DNA of 64,000 nt from Chimaeribacter californicus (GCF_002858675.1 NZ_PJZF01000001.1:186001-250000), one strand, 5' to 3'. Counted from the stretch's first letter, positions 7,875-17,823 are shown. Notes: generated by a model from the letters alone, not told the origin. Made by a program: numbers and translations.

Positions 7875-10428
7875 GTCAACGCCGTTATCCCACGATTATA
7901 TTGAGGCACTGCCCCTCTCCAGTCAGGAGAAGGGCACGCTGACCGGGCGCCTGCTGTCCGGCGGCGATGCTGCCTTTGCCGACCTGCACCAGCAACTCGC
8001 TGGTGCAGCGGCTGTCACGCCGGCAGCGGATGATGCGCCGCTGGCCTCGGTCAAAACCCGCCTGCAACACGCCTGGCCCGATGTGGCGGCTGAAAACGGC
8101 CTGCTGGGCGAGGACGCCGAAGGGCGTACCACGCTGAAGGCAATGCCGCCGATCCGCCGCTCCAGCATGTTCCCGGAAGCCTGGCGCACCAACCCGCTGG
8201 CCCGTTTCTGGGATTCCCTGCTGGGCCGCAGCGCCATGCCGCAGGAGCCTATCTCCCAGGAGATGGCAGAATCGGAGAAACGCTGGCGTGTGGTGGGCTC
8301 GCTGCGCCGCTACATCCTGCTGTTCCTGATGCTGGTACAGACCGGCATCGCCACCTGGTACATGAAAACCATCCTGCCTTATCAGGGCTGGGCGCTGATC
8401 GACCCGATGGAGATTTTCAACCAGGATCTGATGCAATCGGTGCTGCAATTGCTGCCCTATGTGTTGCAGACCGGCATTCTGGTGCTGTTCGCGATACTCT
8501 TTTGCTGGGTCTCGGCCGGTTTCTGGACGGCACTGATGGGCTTTTTGCAGTTGCTGATCGGTAAAGACAAGTACAGCATCTCCGCCTCCAGTACCGGCAC
8601 AGAGCCGCTTGATCCGGCGCAGCGTACCGCGCTTATCATGCCAATCTGTAACGAGGATGTGGAGCGCGTCTTCGCCGGCCTGCGCGCGACTTTCGAGTCG
8701 GTTAAACGCACCGGTGACCTCGAGCACTTTGACATCTATGTGCTGAGTGACAGTTACGATCCGGACATCTGCGTCGCGGAACAGAAGGCGTGGCTGGAGC
8801 TGTGTAACGAGGTGGATGGCCACGGCAAGATCTTCTACCGTCGCCGTCGCCGCCGTGTGAAACGCAAAAGCGGCAACATCGATGACTGGTGCCGCCGCTG
8901 GGGCGGGGATTACAGCTACATGGTGATCCTGGATGCAGACAGCGTGATGAGCGGTGAGTGCCTCACCGGTCTGGTACGCCTGATGAATGCCAACCCACAC
9001 GCCGGGATTATCCAGTCGTCGCCGAAAGCCTCCGGCATGGATACCCTCTATGCGCGCCTGCAACAGTTCGCCACCCGGGTTTACGGGCCGCTGTTCACCG
9101 CCGGGTTGCACTTCTGGCAGTTAGGCGAATCGCACTACTGGGGCCATAACGCCATTATCCGCGTCAAGCCGTTCATTGAGCACTGTGCGCTGGCACCGCT
9201 GCCGGGTGAAGGCTCGTTTGCCGGTTCCATTCTCTCCCATGACTTCGTTGAGGCTGCCCTGATGCGCCGCGCCGGTTGGGGCGTCTGGATCGCCTATGAC
9301 CTGCCGGGAAGCTACGAGGAGCTGCCGCCAAACCTGCTGGATGAGCTGAAACGTGACCGTCGCTGGTGCCACGGTAACCTGATGAACTTCCGCCTGTTTT
9401 TGGTAAAAGGCATGCACCCGGTACACCGGGCGGTGTTCCTGACCGGCGTGATGTCCTACCTGTCGGCCCCGCTCTGGTTTATGTTCCTGGCGCTCTCTAC
9501 CGCGTTGCAGGTGGTGCATACCCTGATGGAGCCGCAATACTTCCTTCAGCCGCGCCAGTTGTTCCCGGTATGGCCGCAGTGGCGGCCGGAGCTGGCGATT
9601 GCGCTCTTTTCCACCACGCTGGTGCTGTTGTTCCTGCCGAAACTGCTCAGTGTGGTGCTGATCTGGGCGAAAGGGGCGAAGGAGTATGGCGGGGCCTTCC
9701 GGCTGTTTATCTCCATGCTGATGGAAATGCTGTTCTCAGTGCTGCTGGCACCTGTGCGGATGCTGTTCCACACGGTGTTTGTGGTCAGCGCCTTCCTGGG
9801 CTGGGAAGTGGTCTGGAACTCGCCGCAACGTGATGATGATGACACCCCCTGGGGCGAATCCTTCCGTCGCCACGGTTCCCAGATGCTGCTGGGCCTGGTG
9901 TGGGCGGGCGGCATGGCCTGGCTGGACCTGCGTTTCCTCTGGTGGCTGGCCCCGATCGTGTTCTCTCTGATCCTGTCGCCGATTGTGTCGGTGCTGTCGA
10001 GCCGCGCGACCCTTGGCCTGAAGAGCAAGCGCGCCAGGCTTTTCCTGATCCCGGAGGAGTACAATCCGCCGCGTGAACTGGTGGCAACGGACGAATACCT
10101 GACGCTGAACCGCTCGCGGGCGCTGGACAACGGCTTTATGCATGCGGTAGTCGACCCGTCATTCAACGCCCTGGCGACGGCAATGGCGACGTCACGTCAC
10201 CATACCCGTGCGGCCATTGAGCACTGGCGCAGTGAGCGCCTGAGCCAGGCGTTGCAGGTTGGCCCGACCCGGCTTAACAAAGCAGAGCGTTTGCTGCTGC
10301 TGAGTGATCCGGTGTTGATGGCACGGCTGCACAGTGAAGTCTGGAGCCACCCGGAGCACAGCCAGCAATGGCGCGACTACTATCGCACCTTGCCGCGTAA
10401 CGATCTGGCGTTCCCTGACGCGCACTAA
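7867..10428 (+). CDS. opgH: OpgH (MdoH), membrane glucosyltransferase for periplasmic glucans
   Basis: The protein is 853 residues starting at ATG 7867, inside the end of opgG; a further upstream in-frame start has no counterpart in the family. After a variable N-terminal cytoplasmic segment come transmembrane helices, then a GT2 glycosyltransferase domain with [10 protein letters not shown], the DADS catalytic motif and RDRRWCHGN (the Q/RxxRW-type motif), then more helices. It polymerises UDP-glucose into linear beta-1,2-glucan and exports it. In E. coli OpgH also inhibits FtsZ when UDP-glucose is high, through its N-terminal region. That region is the least conserved part here, so the same role is only possible. 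A terminator follows directly. Confidence 0.97.
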   Translation: MNKSTPLSHDYIEALPLSSQEKGTLTGRLLSGGDAAFADLHQQLAGAAAVTPAADDAPLASVKTRLQHAWPDVAAENGLLGEDAEGRTTLKAMPPIRRSSMFPEAWRTNPLARFWDSLLGRSAMPQEPISQEMAESEKRWRVVGSLRRYILLFLMLVQTGIATWYMKTILPYQGWALIDPMEIFNQDLMQSVLQLLPYVLQTGILVLFAILFCWVSAGFWTALMGFLQLLIGKDKYSISASSTGTEPLDPAQRTALIMPICNEDVERVFAGLRATFESVKRTGDLEHFDIYVLSDSYDPDICVAEQKAWLELCNEVDGHGKIFYRRRRRRVKRKSGNIDDWCRRWGGDYSYMVILDADSVMSGECLTGLVRLMNANPHAGIIQSSPKASGMDTLYARLQQFATRVYGPLFTAGLHFWQLGESHYWGHNAIIRVKPFIEHCALAPLPGEGSFAGSILSHDFVEAALMRRAGWGVWIAYDLPGSYEELPPNLLDELKRDRRWCHGNLMNFRLFLVKGMHPVHRAVFLTGVMSYLSAPLWFMFLALSTALQVVHTLMEPQYFLQPRQLFPVWPQWRPELAIALFSTTLVLLFLPKLLSVVLIWAKGAKEYGGAFRLFISMLMEMLFSVLLAPVRMLFHTVFVVSAFLGWEVVWNSPQRDDDDTPWGESFRRHGSQMLLGLVWAGGMAWLDLRFLWWLAPIVFSLILSPIVSVLSSRATLGLKSKRARLFLIPEEYNPPRELVATDEYLTLNRSRALDNGFMHAVVDPSFNALATAMATSRHHTRAAIEHWRSERLSQALQVGPTRLNKAERLLLLSDPVLMARLHSEVWSHPEHSQQWRDYYRTLPRNDLAFPDAH

Positions 10429-10450
10429 TAAACCGGAATACCTCAGTGAA

Positions 10451-10482
10451 AGCGGAATGCGTGAGCATTCCGCTTTTTTTAT
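10451..10482 (+). terminator. Terminator of opgGH
   Basis: A perfect 10-bp stem (AGCGGAATGC with GCATTCCGCT) closes a GTGA tetraloop and is followed by a run of T residues. Confidence 0.88.
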
Positions 10483-10589
10483 GGGCGTTTACCGGGCGAT
10501 CGGCATCAAAAGCCTAAAAGTGCCGGGTGATCCTGACTACTATGCACGCCGTTAATATGAATACTTTAATAATTATAAGAGTTAATAAT

Positions 10590-11198
10590 ATGTCTTCTGA
10601 TTTGCACACCATTCTCCGCGCACTCCGGCACTTTCTCCTTTCTGCCGTGGTTATCGCGTTTTTCTCATCGCTGCTGTTTGTGGACGTCATCTGGCTGCAC
10701 AACTTTGTCAAAGAGATCTCGATGACGGAGATCGCCCAGGAGGGGCTGCTGGCTGCCACGGCGCTGGTTTACTTCCTGCTGGCGCGGCGCTATCCGGCGT
10801 GGCGCTACGGCTTCGTGCTGCTTGGCGGCTTTCTGACCACCATGCTGATCCGTGAGCTGGATGCCCTGTTTGACCTGATCAGGCATGGCTGCTGGGTCTA
10901 TGTCGCGCTGGCGGTGACGCTGGTGTGCCTGGTAGCGGCGGCCAGCCACCTGCGATCCACGGTGGCCGGGCTGGCCTGTTTTATCCGTGCGCGCAGCTAC
11001 GGCATGATGCTCTGCGGGCTGCTCTGTATCCTGCTGTTTTCCCGCCTGATTGGTATGCACGTGATCTGGGAGCATGTATTGCTGGACGGCTATGACCGCA
11101 CAGCCAAAAATGTGGTGGAAGAGGGGGTAGAGCTGTTTGGCTATACCTTGTGTTTCCTGGCCAGCCTGCAGTTTATGCGGGGACTGCCGCGCAGTTGA
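10590..11198 (+). CDS. Unrecognised inner-membrane protein
   Basis: This encodes 202 residues from ATG 10590, with AAGAG as a modest ribosome-binding site; an in-frame ATG at 10557 is possible. I do not recognise the family. Roughly six hydrophobic segments are visible, at about residues 15-35, 50-65, 75-90, 100-120, 130-150 and 180-195. Charged loops include RELDALFDLIRHG between helices 3 and 4 and a short acidic stretch (NVVEEGVELFG) before the last helix. It stands alone between the opgGH terminator and yceK, in a place where E. coli has no gene. An envelope role would fit the neighbours but is a guess. Confidence 0.75.
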   Translation: MSSDLHTILRALRHFLLSAVVIAFFSSLLFVDVIWLHNFVKEISMTEIAQEGLLAATALVYFLLARRYPAWRYGFVLLGGFLTTMLIRELDALFDLIRHGCWVYVALAVTLVCLVAAASHLRSTVAGLACFIRARSYGMMLCGLLCILLFSRLIGMHVIWEHVLLDGYDRTAKNVVEEGVELFGYTLCFLASLQFMRGLPRS

Positions 11199-11313
11199 CT
11201 TTACACACTCTTAACTTTCCCGCCTGCACCGGCTGTACGGGGGCCATGCTATGCTAAAGCATAATGTCTCACCGTTTGCGCACCCCGCGCAGCGGATTAC
11301 GAAAGGTAAGGGT

Positions 11314-11559
11314 GTGGTGCAGAGTCTATTTTTACGGATCATCATGATGGGCGTGGCGGCAGTCAGCCTGAGTGGGTGCGGCAGCATCATCAGCCGGACG
11401 ATGCCGGGGCAGGGGCACGGGAACCAGTACTACCCCGGCGTACAATGGGATCTGCGCGACAGCGCGTGGCGTTATGTCACGGTGATTGATGTGCCGCTGT
11501 CGATGATTGTGGATACCTTTATGTTGCCGATCGATGCCCGCCACGGCCCCTACGAATAA
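11314..11559 (+). CDS. yceK: YceK family outer-membrane-type lipoprotein
   Basis: I place the start at GTG 11314, giving 81 residues behind a GAAAGG ribosome-binding site; GTG 11317 and ATG 11344 are alternatives, and an in-frame ATG at 11251 would give a tail not seen in the family. A signal peptide ends in the lipobox LSGC. The mature part, beginning GSIISRT and including GHGNQYYPGVQWD and LPIDARHGPYE at the end, is almost identical to E. coli YceK (DUF1375). Ser or Gly after the Cys suggests outer-membrane sorting by the Lol system, whose genes are also in this window. Function unknown. Confidence 0.9.
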   Translation: MVQSLFLRIIMMGVAAVSLSGCGSIISRTMPGQGHGNQYYPGVQWDLRDSAWRYVTVIDVPLSMIVDTFMLPIDARHGPYE

Positions 11560-11619
11560 AGTAAAGATTAGGCGGGCAGCCTGACCGGGCGCGCCGCACC
11601 CGGATCGGTTGATCATCCC

Positions 11620-12000
11620 TTACCGCTCGTCCCACTCATCTGCCGCGGTTTTCCCCTCTTCGGTATCCAGCGGCGGATCGAGCTGGAATTCACCCTCATC
11701 CCACTCATGCAGGGTATTCTCCTCCAGCCACTCCAGACGCAATTCGGTTTCATCGAAATCGTCTTCATAAATGGCTTGTGCCGCCGCGCCGCTGCGGAAC
11801 GGCAGGCCCTCTATCGCATCGCCTTCATCCAGGAAAAATTCTGCCTGCCACATAATATCGCCATCCTGCAGCACATATTTTTGCAGGTTAAACTGCTGCG
11901 GCGAGGGGATCTCATCATCCGCGTAGTCGTCTGCGAGCGCTTCCAGGTACTCTTCGCGCGCAATTTCAATGGCTTCTTCCAGGGTTGCATACATGCTCAT
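11620..12000 (-). CDS. msyB: MsyB, small acidic protein
   Basis: The protein is 126 residues and strikingly acidic (many Asp and Glu, few basic residues), like E. coli MsyB (124 residues), with which it shares the C-terminal block ENTLHEWDEGEFQLDPPLDT. MsyB was found as a multicopy suppressor of secY and secA defects, perhaps acting as an acidic chaperone-like protein. The ATG at 12000 has a GGAGG ribosome-binding site; a second ATG two codons later (MYATLEEAIE) is also possible. It is convergent with yceK and followed by mdtG, as in E. coli. The 258 bp upstream are AT-rich and should hold its promoter. Confidence 0.93.
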   Translation of the reverse strand: MSMYATLEEAIEIAREEYLEALADDYADDEIPSPQQFNLQKYVLQDGDIMWQAEFFLDEGDAIEGLPFRSGAAAQAIYEDDFDETELRLEWLEENTLHEWDEGEFQLDPPLDTEEGKTAADEWDER

Positions 12001-12258
12001 TGTTGGCCTCCTTCAATGACACGGTTGCGCCGTGTCAGCGCAGTAAACAGGGGTACCGGTTAAGTGTTACCGGTGAGGCGGAGTATGCAAGTTTTTGGCG
12101 AAGGGAATGCGAATAAAATTTTTTATGCTGCCCGCAGCAGGGACATTACTGATCTTACGCTATTTTATCAGGTGAAATTTAATCAATAAGTTACGCCGCA
12201 AGCGTGCGGGCAGCATGAAACGGTTCAGGCAACGCCCGGGCGCCGGGCGCACTGCCGC

Positions 12259-13488
12259 TTATTTCAGCAAAGCCCGTTTCGGGCCACGTTGCAGGCACCA
12301 ATAGGAGTAGACCGCATTGAACAAGACGACGCAGGCGGTCACCCCGAACACGGCGCGGAACCCATAGCTGGCGGAAACGGCCGCGCCCAGCAACGGGCCG
12401 GTGACATTCCCGATATCGCGGAACGACTGGTTATAGCTGAATACCCGCCCGGCCACCTGCTGGGTGCTGTTATAGATCAGCAACGTCTGCACGGCCGGCA
12501 GCAGCGCGCCATCGGTCGCGCCGAGTAAAAAACGCAGGATGCCGAGCTGTACCGGGGTCTGCACGAATGCCATTGGGATCAGGATCACCACCGAAAGCGC
12601 CATCATGGCAATCAGAATGCGCTCCGGGCCAATGCGATCCCCAAGTTTCCCCAGCCGGGGCGCGCTTATCAACGCGGCCACGCCCGGCACCGAGGCGATC
12701 ATCCCGCTGATAAAGGCCAGGTTCTGGGTATCGCCGGCCAGTTCACGCACATACAGCGTCAGGATGGGGGCAATGGAGCCGGTGGCCACCTGGATGATCA
12801 GGGTAGTGACGAACAGGCAGAGCACCAGTTTGGGGTTTTTCAGCGAGGCGAGCACCTGGCGGCCATTAAGTATCTCTTTTTTAGAGACCGGCACAAACTG
12901 CTCTTTGATCAAAAACAGCGTGAAAATGAAACAGACAAACAGTACCAGCGCAGTAATAAAGAAGACCGGGCGCAGGCCATAGCGGTCAGCCAGCAGCCCG
13001 CCAATCAACGGCCCAATCAACGCGCCGCTGACCGCACCGGTAGAGAGCGTGCCCAGTGCCCAGCCGCTTCTGTTACGCGGCACCTGGGTGGCGATCAAGG
13101 CGTTGGCATTCGGCACAAAGCCGCCCAGCAGCCCCAGCACCGCACGCAGCGCCAGCAATTGCCAGATGGTCTGGGCCAACCCCATCAGCACCATGACGAT
13201 CGCCATGCCCAGCGCTGAGCGCAGCAGCATCAGCTTACGCCCTTTGCGATCGGCCAGGCTGCCCCAGAAGGGCGAGGCCACCGCCGAGAACAGAAACGTG
13301 ATACTGAACACCAGCCCTGACCACATGTTGACCGCTTCATGGCCGGTGACGCCGAGCGTTTCAATGTAGAGCGGCAGGAAAGGCATTATCAGGCTGAAGG
13401 CGGCACCGGTCAGAAAGCAGCCGAGCCAGGCAACCGTCAGGTTGCGTTTCCAGTTGATCGGTACAGCAGCGGGGAGCGTATTCTGCAC
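12259..13488 (-). CDS. mdtG: MdtG, MFS multidrug efflux transporter
   Basis: From the GTG at 13488 the protein is 409 residues, next to 408 in E. coli. The match starts at [18 protein letters not shown] and continues through [14 protein letters not shown] (the MFS motif A loop after helix 2) and [17 protein letters not shown]. About twelve transmembrane helices are visible. MdtG (YceE) gives low-level resistance to fosfomycin and deoxycholate in E. coli. The frame stays open another 210 bases upstream, but those residues are Arg/Pro-rich and have no counterpart. The start is therefore uncertain, since the GTG has only a weak AGGA site. In E. coli the gene belongs to the MarA/SoxS regulon; I did not identify a marbox here. 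Confidence 0.92.
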   Translation of the reverse strand: MQNTLPAAVPINWKRNLTVAWLGCFLTGAAFSLIMPFLPLYIETLGVTGHEAVNMWSGLVFSITFLFSAVASPFWGSLADRKGRKLMLLRSALGMAIVMVLMGLAQTIWQLLALRAVLGLLGGFVPNANALIATQVPRNRSGWALGTLSTGAVSGALIGPLIGGLLADRYGLRPVFFITALVLFVCFIFTLFLIKEQFVPVSKKEILNGRQVLASLKNPKLVLCLFVTTLIIQVATGSIAPILTLYVRELAGDTQNLAFISGMIASVPGVAALISAPRLGKLGDRIGPERILIAMMALSVVILIPMAFVQTPVQLGILRFLLGATDGALLPAVQTLLIYNSTQQVAGRVFSYNQSFRDIGNVTGPLLGAAVSASYGFRAVFGVTACVVLFNAVYSYWCLQRGPKRALLK

Positions 13489-13689
13489 AGCGGGGTTATG
13501 TCCTGCGATCAAAGGTGAACACCGCACTGCCGCAGGTTTCGCCCGCAGCAAAAAACGGGGGCGAACCGGTATGGCAGCGCATGAAAAACAGACGATTAGC
13601 CTGTTAAGTATGCGCCGGAACCGCTGTATTATCAACCAGCTGAGAGAAAGAGGAGGGCAGGGAGGGTGGGGTAGCCGGGGACGCCGGTA

Positions 13690-13717
13690 AAAAACCAAGG
13701 CCGGCTGCGCGCCGGCC
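13690..13717 (-). terminator. Terminator of the YciI-like gene
   Basis: GGCCGGC (13699-13705) pairs with GCCGGCC (13711-13717) around a 5-base loop. On the minus strand the stem is followed by TTGGTTTTTT, which suits the YciI-like gene ending at 13726. Confidence 0.75.
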
Positions 13718-13725
13718 CGGGAGGG

Positions 13726-14010
13726 TTACACGCCTTTCAGGCAGGCCAGTTGGGCGTTGGTCAGGGTTACCTCTACGGTGGTGACCTCATAACGGGCCAC
13801 AGCCTGGAACGGGTCTTCGCCCAAAATGCGATCCAGTTCGTCATGCGACACACCCTGCGCCAGGATCACGCCGCCGTTACGCGGATCTTTACGGCCGGCT
13901 GCCAGGAAGGTGCCCTGACGGAAGTATTGATCGAGCCAGGCCAGGTGGCCGTCAAGGTGGGCGTCTACGGCATCCAGAGGCTGGGTATAGGTCAGGCTGA
14001 TGATGTACAT
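13726..14010 (-). CDS. YciI-like protein (YCII domain)
   Basis: This 94-residue protein carries a single YCII ferredoxin-like domain. The family features are an opening beta strand (MYIISLTYTQPLDAVDA), a His near residue 22 (HLAWLDQYFRQG), the turn FLAAGRKDPRNGGVILA with a conserved Gly-rich loop, and DPFQAVARYEV near the C terminus. YciI-type domains have a conserved His/Asp pair and may catalyse small-molecule reactions, but no physiological role is established for most members. It differs from E. coli yciI in sequence and position, so I give no symbol. It lies between lpxL and mdtG on the same strand, bounded by terminators, so it is probably a single-gene unit. The ribosome-binding site is GGAGA. 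Confidence 0.85.
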   Translation of the reverse strand: MYIISLTYTQPLDAVDAHLDGHLAWLDQYFRQGTFLAAGRKDPRNGGVILAQGVSHDELDRILGEDPFQAVARYEVTTVEVTLTNAQLACLKGV

Positions 14011-14026
14011 AAGAATCTCCGCGTAT

Positions 14027-14049
14027 AAAAGGCGGGCAACGCGCCCGCC
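14027..14049 (-). terminator. Terminator of lpxL
   Basis: GGCGGGC (14031-14037) pairs with GCCCGCC (14043-14049), with a 5-base loop. The minus strand then reads TTTTATAC, which places a terminator 28 bp after the lpxL stop. Confidence 0.75.
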
Positions 14050-14076
14050 GGTTTGGGTGTGAACCGTGCGCTGCCC

Positions 14077-14997
14077 CTAATAGAGCGAAGGTTGCCCTTC
14101 CGGGCGCGTTTTGAACCGGCGGTGCAGCCACATATATTGGTCGGGGGCCATCATGATCGCCTCTTCCACCACCTGATTCATACGCGTGGCCGCCGCCAGT
14201 TCGCTGTCCAGCGGCATGTTTTCCACTTTGGGCAGGATCACCATCTCATAGCCCCGGCCGCCCGGCAGACGCCGTGGGACGAACGGAATGATCGCCGGTT
14301 TGCCCATCCGCGCCAGCAGATAGGTGCCGGTGGTGGTGGCGGCATCCGGCACCGCAAACAGCGGCGCAAACACGCTGGCGCGCGGGCCGTAGTCATGATC
14401 CGGCGCATACCAGATGATGTCCCCCTGTTTCAGGCTGCGGATCATGCCCTTGAGATCTTTACGGTCCAGCATGGTTTTGTTGGAGCGCGTGCGGCCCCAG
14501 GTCTGGATCCAGTCCATAAGCTTATTATCATGCGGGCGGTAAACGCCGATACCGGGGTTGTAGATGCCGAAAATGCGCGCGCCCAGTTCCAGCGTCAGGA
14601 AATGGATACCGACCAGCAAAACGCCCTCTTTATTGGCTTTTGCCAGGGCGATGTTCTCTTCGCCACGCACGGTAAACCAGTGGCGCACCCGCCACTCCGG
14701 CCAGAACCAGCCCATGCCGGTTTCAAACAGGCCCATACCCACCGATTCGAAATTCTTCCGCACCAGCTCATCCCGCTCGGCGGCAGGCATATCCGGGAAA
14801 CAGAGCGCCAGATTACGCTGTGCAATACGCACCCGGCGTTTAAGAAACCGCATGGAGAAACGACCCAGGCCGGTGCCCAGCCGGTAAATCACCGGATAGG
14901 GCAACAGCACCAGCGCATATAACAGGCCAATGCCCAGCCAGGTCGGCCAGTAACGGGGATGCAATAGAGAACGGTTAAAGGTAGGAAGGTGCGTCAT
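14077..14997 (-). CDS. lpxL: LpxL (HtrB), Kdo2-lipid IVA lauroyltransferase
   Basis: The protein is 306 residues, the same length as E. coli LpxL, with near-identical landmarks: [14 protein letters not shown] at the N terminus, the catalytic H132-x4-E137 pair in [17 protein letters not shown], and [19 protein letters not shown] near the end. It is a membrane-anchored acyltransferase on the cytoplasmic face that adds a lauroyl group from acyl-ACP to Kdo2-lipid IVA, so it draws on the acyl carrier protein encoded at 34965. In E. coli its neighbours are mdtG and yceA (trhO). Here a YciI-like gene and an old-yellow-enzyme gene have come in on either side. A perfect 17-bp palindrome lies just upstream of the start. 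Confidence 0.97.
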   Translation of the reverse strand: MTHLPTFNRSLLHPRYWPTWLGIGLLYALVLLPYPVIYRLGTGLGRFSMRFLKRRVRIAQRNLALCFPDMPAAERDELVRKNFESVGMGLFETGMGWFWPEWRVRHWFTVRGEENIALAKANKEGVLLVGIHFLTLELGARIFGIYNPGIGVYRPHDNKLMDWIQTWGRTRSNKTMLDRKDLKGMIRSLKQGDIIWYAPDHDYGPRASVFAPLFAVPDAATTTGTYLLARMGKPAIIPFVPRRLPGGRGYEMVILPKVENMPLDSELAAATRMNQVVEEAIMMAPDQYMWLHRRFKTRPEGQPSLY

Positions 14998-15311
14998 AAT
15001 TTCTCTGCTTTATTTTGTTACGACGTAACAATCATGCTCTGGTTAATACGTTTCTGTCAGTGCGGCAGAAGCTCCTTGCCTAAGGCTGCCGGTGGCTGGT
15101 CAGAAACGCAGTATGGCAGGGATGAACCCAACATATTCAGCCGCTACATTGTTGGCTATTGTGCCATTATTAGCAGCATAGGTGAAAATTCACCGCATAA
15201 AAGGTTCATTTTGTTAGGGTAACGTACAAAAGCACGTCAGATTGAGGTGATTTTCAGCATGATGCAGAACAAAAGAAACAGGGGCAGGCCGGGCGGCCCA
15301 CCCCGGAGGGG
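14998..15311. other. Intergenic region upstream of lpxL
   Basis: This 314-bp gap lies between lpxL (leftward) and the old-yellow-enzyme gene, which also ends here on the minus strand. It should hold the lpxL promoter. It contains a perfect palindrome (15015-15031) and a second inverted repeat GGTGAA-AA-TTCACC (15181-15194). I see no gene that I would support; the short plus-strand reading frame at 14989-15222 has no family features or ribosome-binding site. Confidence 0.6.
15015..15031. promoter_or_regulatory. Palindrome in the lpxL leader/promoter
   Basis: TTGTTAC-GAC-GTAACAA is a perfect inverted repeat with 7-bp arms. It begins 18 bp before the lpxL start codon. It could be an operator or a leader hairpin. 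No known regulator is assigned. Confidence 0.4.
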
Positions 15312-16415
15312 TTATTTATCGTTGAACAGCCCCTTCAGCGCATGGGGTTCAGAGCGCTTGTACTGATTGGGCGCGATCGCTTTCTCACCCAGTTTGGCCG
15401 CCGCATGCCACGGCCAGCGCGGGTCATACAGGATGCCGCGCGCCAGTGCCACCAGATCCGCCTGGCCGGTCGCCACAATGGCCTCTGCCTGTTCCGGTTC
15501 GGTGATCAGGCCCACAGCAATCACCGGCATCTTCACCGCCTGACGGATGCGATCGGCAAACGGCACCTGATAGTTAGGGCTGATGCTGATTTTCTGTTGC
15601 ATGGCGTTCCCGCCGCTGGAGACATGGATGTAGCTGCAGCCGAGCTCATCCAGCGCTTTCGCCAGTGCCACCGACTGTTCCAGATCCCAGCCGCCGTCCG
15701 CCCAGTCAGTGGCAGAAATGCGCACGCCGATCGGTTTTTCTGCCGGGAAGGCTGCCCGCAGTGCCTGATACACCTCCAGCACCAGCCGCATCCGGTTTTG
15801 CAACGAGCCGCCGTACTGGTCGGTACGCTGGTTGGACAGCGGGGAGAGGAACTGGTGCAGCAGATAACCATGGGCAGCGTGCAGCTCCAGAAGGTCAAAG
15901 CCCAGCCGGTCAGCACGTTTGGCCGCCGCGACATAGGCTTCTTTCAGCGCATCAATGCGTTCCTGCGTCATCGCTTCCGGCGTTTCATCCTGTTCAGGAT
16001 TATAAGGGATCGCCGAAGGGGCCACGGTTTTCCAGCCGCCCGGCTGGCCGTCAGGAATGGAATTACCGCCCTCCCAGGGGCGTTTACAGGAGGCTTTACG
16101 CCCGGCATGGCCAAGCTGAATGCCAAGCGGAATGGTGCTGTGTTCACGGATAGCCTTCACCACGCCGGAGAGCGCCTGCTCGGTCTCATCATCCCACAGG
16201 CCGAGATCCTGCTGCGTAATGCGGCCTACCGCTTCCACGGCCGTGGCCTCAACAATCAGCAAACCGGCACCGGAAAGGGCCAGTTGGCCAAGATGGATGG
16301 TGTGCCAGGAGGTAGCTTTGCCGTCATCGGAAGAGTATTGGCACATCGGGGCGATGACGATACGGTTTGGCAGTGTCAGGGAACCCAGGTGAAAAGGTGT
16401 AAACAGCTGACTCAT
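15312..16415 (-). CDS. Old yellow enzyme family NADH:flavin oxidoreductase (YqjM/NamA-type)
   Basis: This 367-residue protein is a flavin-dependent ene-reductase TIM barrel. Cys25 and Tyr27 in VIAPMCQYSS are the signature of the thermophilic-like (YqjM) class of old yellow enzymes, and HAAHGYLLHQFLSP carries the His pair that binds the substrate carbonyl. VALARGILYDPRWPWHAAAK near the C terminus is the usual FMN phosphate-binding and closing segment. Such enzymes reduce activated C=C bonds of enones, nitro compounds or maleimides with NAD(P)H. The native substrate is unknown. It stands between lpxL and trhO, where E. coli has no gene, and its own promoter would lie in the divergent gap with trhO. 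Confidence 0.92.
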   Translation of the reverse strand: MSQLFTPFHLGSLTLPNRIVIAPMCQYSSDDGKATSWHTIHLGQLALSGAGLLIVEATAVEAVGRITQQDLGLWDDETEQALSGVVKAIREHSTIPLGIQLGHAGRKASCKRPWEGGNSIPDGQPGGWKTVAPSAIPYNPEQDETPEAMTQERIDALKEAYVAAAKRADRLGFDLLELHAAHGYLLHQFLSPLSNQRTDQYGGSLQNRMRLVLEVYQALRAAFPAEKPIGVRISATDWADGGWDLEQSVALAKALDELGCSYIHVSSGGNAMQQKISISPNYQVPFADRIRQAVKMPVIAVGLITEPEQAEAIVATGQADLVALARGILYDPRWPWHAAAKLGEKAIAPNQYKRSEPHALKGLFNDK

Positions 16416-16708
16416 GAAGACCTCGCTTTTAAGAGAGAAGGGAAGGGGGCACAGTATGGCCTGGCGGCCCCCCGCCGAAGATAACGTGTTTTAATTGTCT
16501 CTATAACAAGGCTTAACCCTTTTCGGCCTGACGTCAACCTGTGGGTCGGCAACAAATTGTTTCCGGCGGGAGGGAGGGCGGAAAAGCTGCCATTCATTGG
16601 TTATGGTGATGTTTTGGAAAAAACTATCATGTATCATACGCCCCCGTTTACGCCCGCCGTGGCGGAGCGCGATTTGTCTGAGACTTGATGACCCCAGGAA
16701 CGTACACC

Positions 16709-17767
16709 ATGCCAGTGTTACACAACCAAATTTCCAACGAAGAGCTGAAGGCACGTATGCTGGCCGAAACCGAGCCGCGTACCACCGTCTCTTTCTACAA
16801 ATACTTTACCCTTGACGACCCGAAAGCCTTCCGTGACGCCCTCTACCTGGCGTTTAAGGCGGAGAATGTCTTTGGCCGCGTCTATGTGGCCAAAGAGGGG
16901 ATTAATGCCCAAATCAGCGTGCCGCAAAGCCGCTTTGAGGCGTTTAAGCAGGCGCTGTTTGCCAGCCATCCGGCGTTGGATCAGGTGCGCCTGAACATTG
17001 CGCTGGAAGATGACGGCAAATCGTTCTGGGTACTGCGCATGAAAGTACGTGAGCGCATTGTGGCCGACGGCATCGAGGACGAAAGCTTCGATCCGTCCCA
17101 GGTGGGGGAATACCTGAAAGCCGATCAGGTTAACCAGATGATTGACGATCCCGACACGTTGTTTGTGGATATGCGCAACCATTATGAGTATGAAGTCGGC
17201 CACTTTGAAAACGCGCTTGAGGTGCCGTCAGACACCTTCCGTGAGCAGTTGCCGATGGCCGTCGAGATGCTGCAGGACCAGAAAGACAAAAACATTGTGA
17301 TGTACTGCACCGGCGGCATCCGTTGTGAAAAGGCCAGCGCCTACATGCTGCACCACGGCTTTAAAAACATCTATCACGTGGAGGGCGGCATCATTGAGTA
17401 CACCCGCCGGGCGCGTGAGCAAGGTCTGCCGCTGAAATTCATCGGCAAGAACTTTGTGTTTGATGAGCGGATGGGGGAGCGCATCTCTGACGATGTGATC
17501 GCCCAGTGCCACCAGTGTGGTGAGCCGTGCGACAGCCATACCAACTGTAGAAATGATGGCTGCCATCTGCTGTTTATCCAGTGCCCGCGTTGTGCCGCCG
17601 CCTATGAAGGCTGTTGCAGCGCCCTCTGCCAGGAAGAACTGGCATTACCGCCGGAAGAGCAACGCGCACGCCGTGCCGGCCGTGAAAACGGCAATAAGAT
17701 CTTCAATAAGTCCAAAGGCCTGTTGCGCCCACGCTTGCAGATCCCGGCACCGGACAACGAAGCCTGA
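16709..17767 (+). CDS. trhO: TrhO (YceA), tRNA uridine-34 hydroxylase
   Basis: From ATG 16709 (AGGAA ribosome-binding site, MPVLHNQIS start as in E. coli) the protein is 352 residues. An in-frame ATG at 16685 is less likely. The N-terminal acylphosphatase-like domain holds [10 protein letters not shown], and a rhodanese domain holds the active-site Cys200 in [14 protein letters not shown]-terminal Cys-rich segment ([14 protein letters not shown] and [12 protein letters not shown]) suggests metal binding. TrhO makes 5-hydroxyuridine at tRNA position 34 using oxygen, a parallel route to the prephenate-dependent TrhP. It faces yceI, with one shared bidirectional terminator between them. Confidence 0.95.
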   Translation: MPVLHNQISNEELKARMLAETEPRTTVSFYKYFTLDDPKAFRDALYLAFKAENVFGRVYVAKEGINAQISVPQSRFEAFKQALFASHPALDQVRLNIALEDDGKSFWVLRMKVRERIVADGIEDESFDPSQVGEYLKADQVNQMIDDPDTLFVDMRNHYEYEVGHFENALEVPSDTFREQLPMAVEMLQDQKDKNIVMYCTGGIRCEKASAYMLHHGFKNIYHVEGGIIEYTRRAREQGLPLKFIGKNFVFDERMGERISDDVIAQCHQCGEPCDSHTNCRNDGCHLLFIQCPRCAAAYEGCCSALCQEELALPPEEQRARRAGRENGNKIFNKSKGLLRPRLQIPAPDNEA

Positions 17768-17783
17768 TCCTGCCTGACAAAAT

Positions 17784-17811
17784 AAAAAGGTCACCTGAGG
17801 TGACCTTTTTT
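17784..17811. terminator. Bidirectional terminator between trhO and yceI
   Basis: AAAAAGGTCACC pairs with GGTGACCTTTTT around a 3-base loop. A-rich and T-rich flanks allow termination from both sides, for trhO (plus) and yceI (minus). Confidence 0.88.
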
Positions 17812-17823
17812 ATGGCGTAAGGC

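Noticed and set aside
7885-9111. A 408-codon open frame opposite opgH
   Set aside because: It lies wholly inside a highly conserved glucosyltransferase gene; its His/Gln/Arg-rich composition is that of an antisense shadow in GC-rich DNA.
13442-13690. An 82-codon plus-strand frame opposite the start of mdtG
   Set aside because: It overlaps the conserved start of mdtG on the other strand and is Arg/Gly-rich without features.
14989-15222. A 77-codon plus-strand frame in the lpxL promoter gap
   Set aside because: No ribosome-binding site, no recognisable domain, and it spans likely promoter elements.
15342-16484. A 380-codon open frame opposite the old yellow enzyme gene
   Set aside because: The minus-strand gene has all catalytic motifs, and the plus-strand frame shows no domain or ribosome-binding site.
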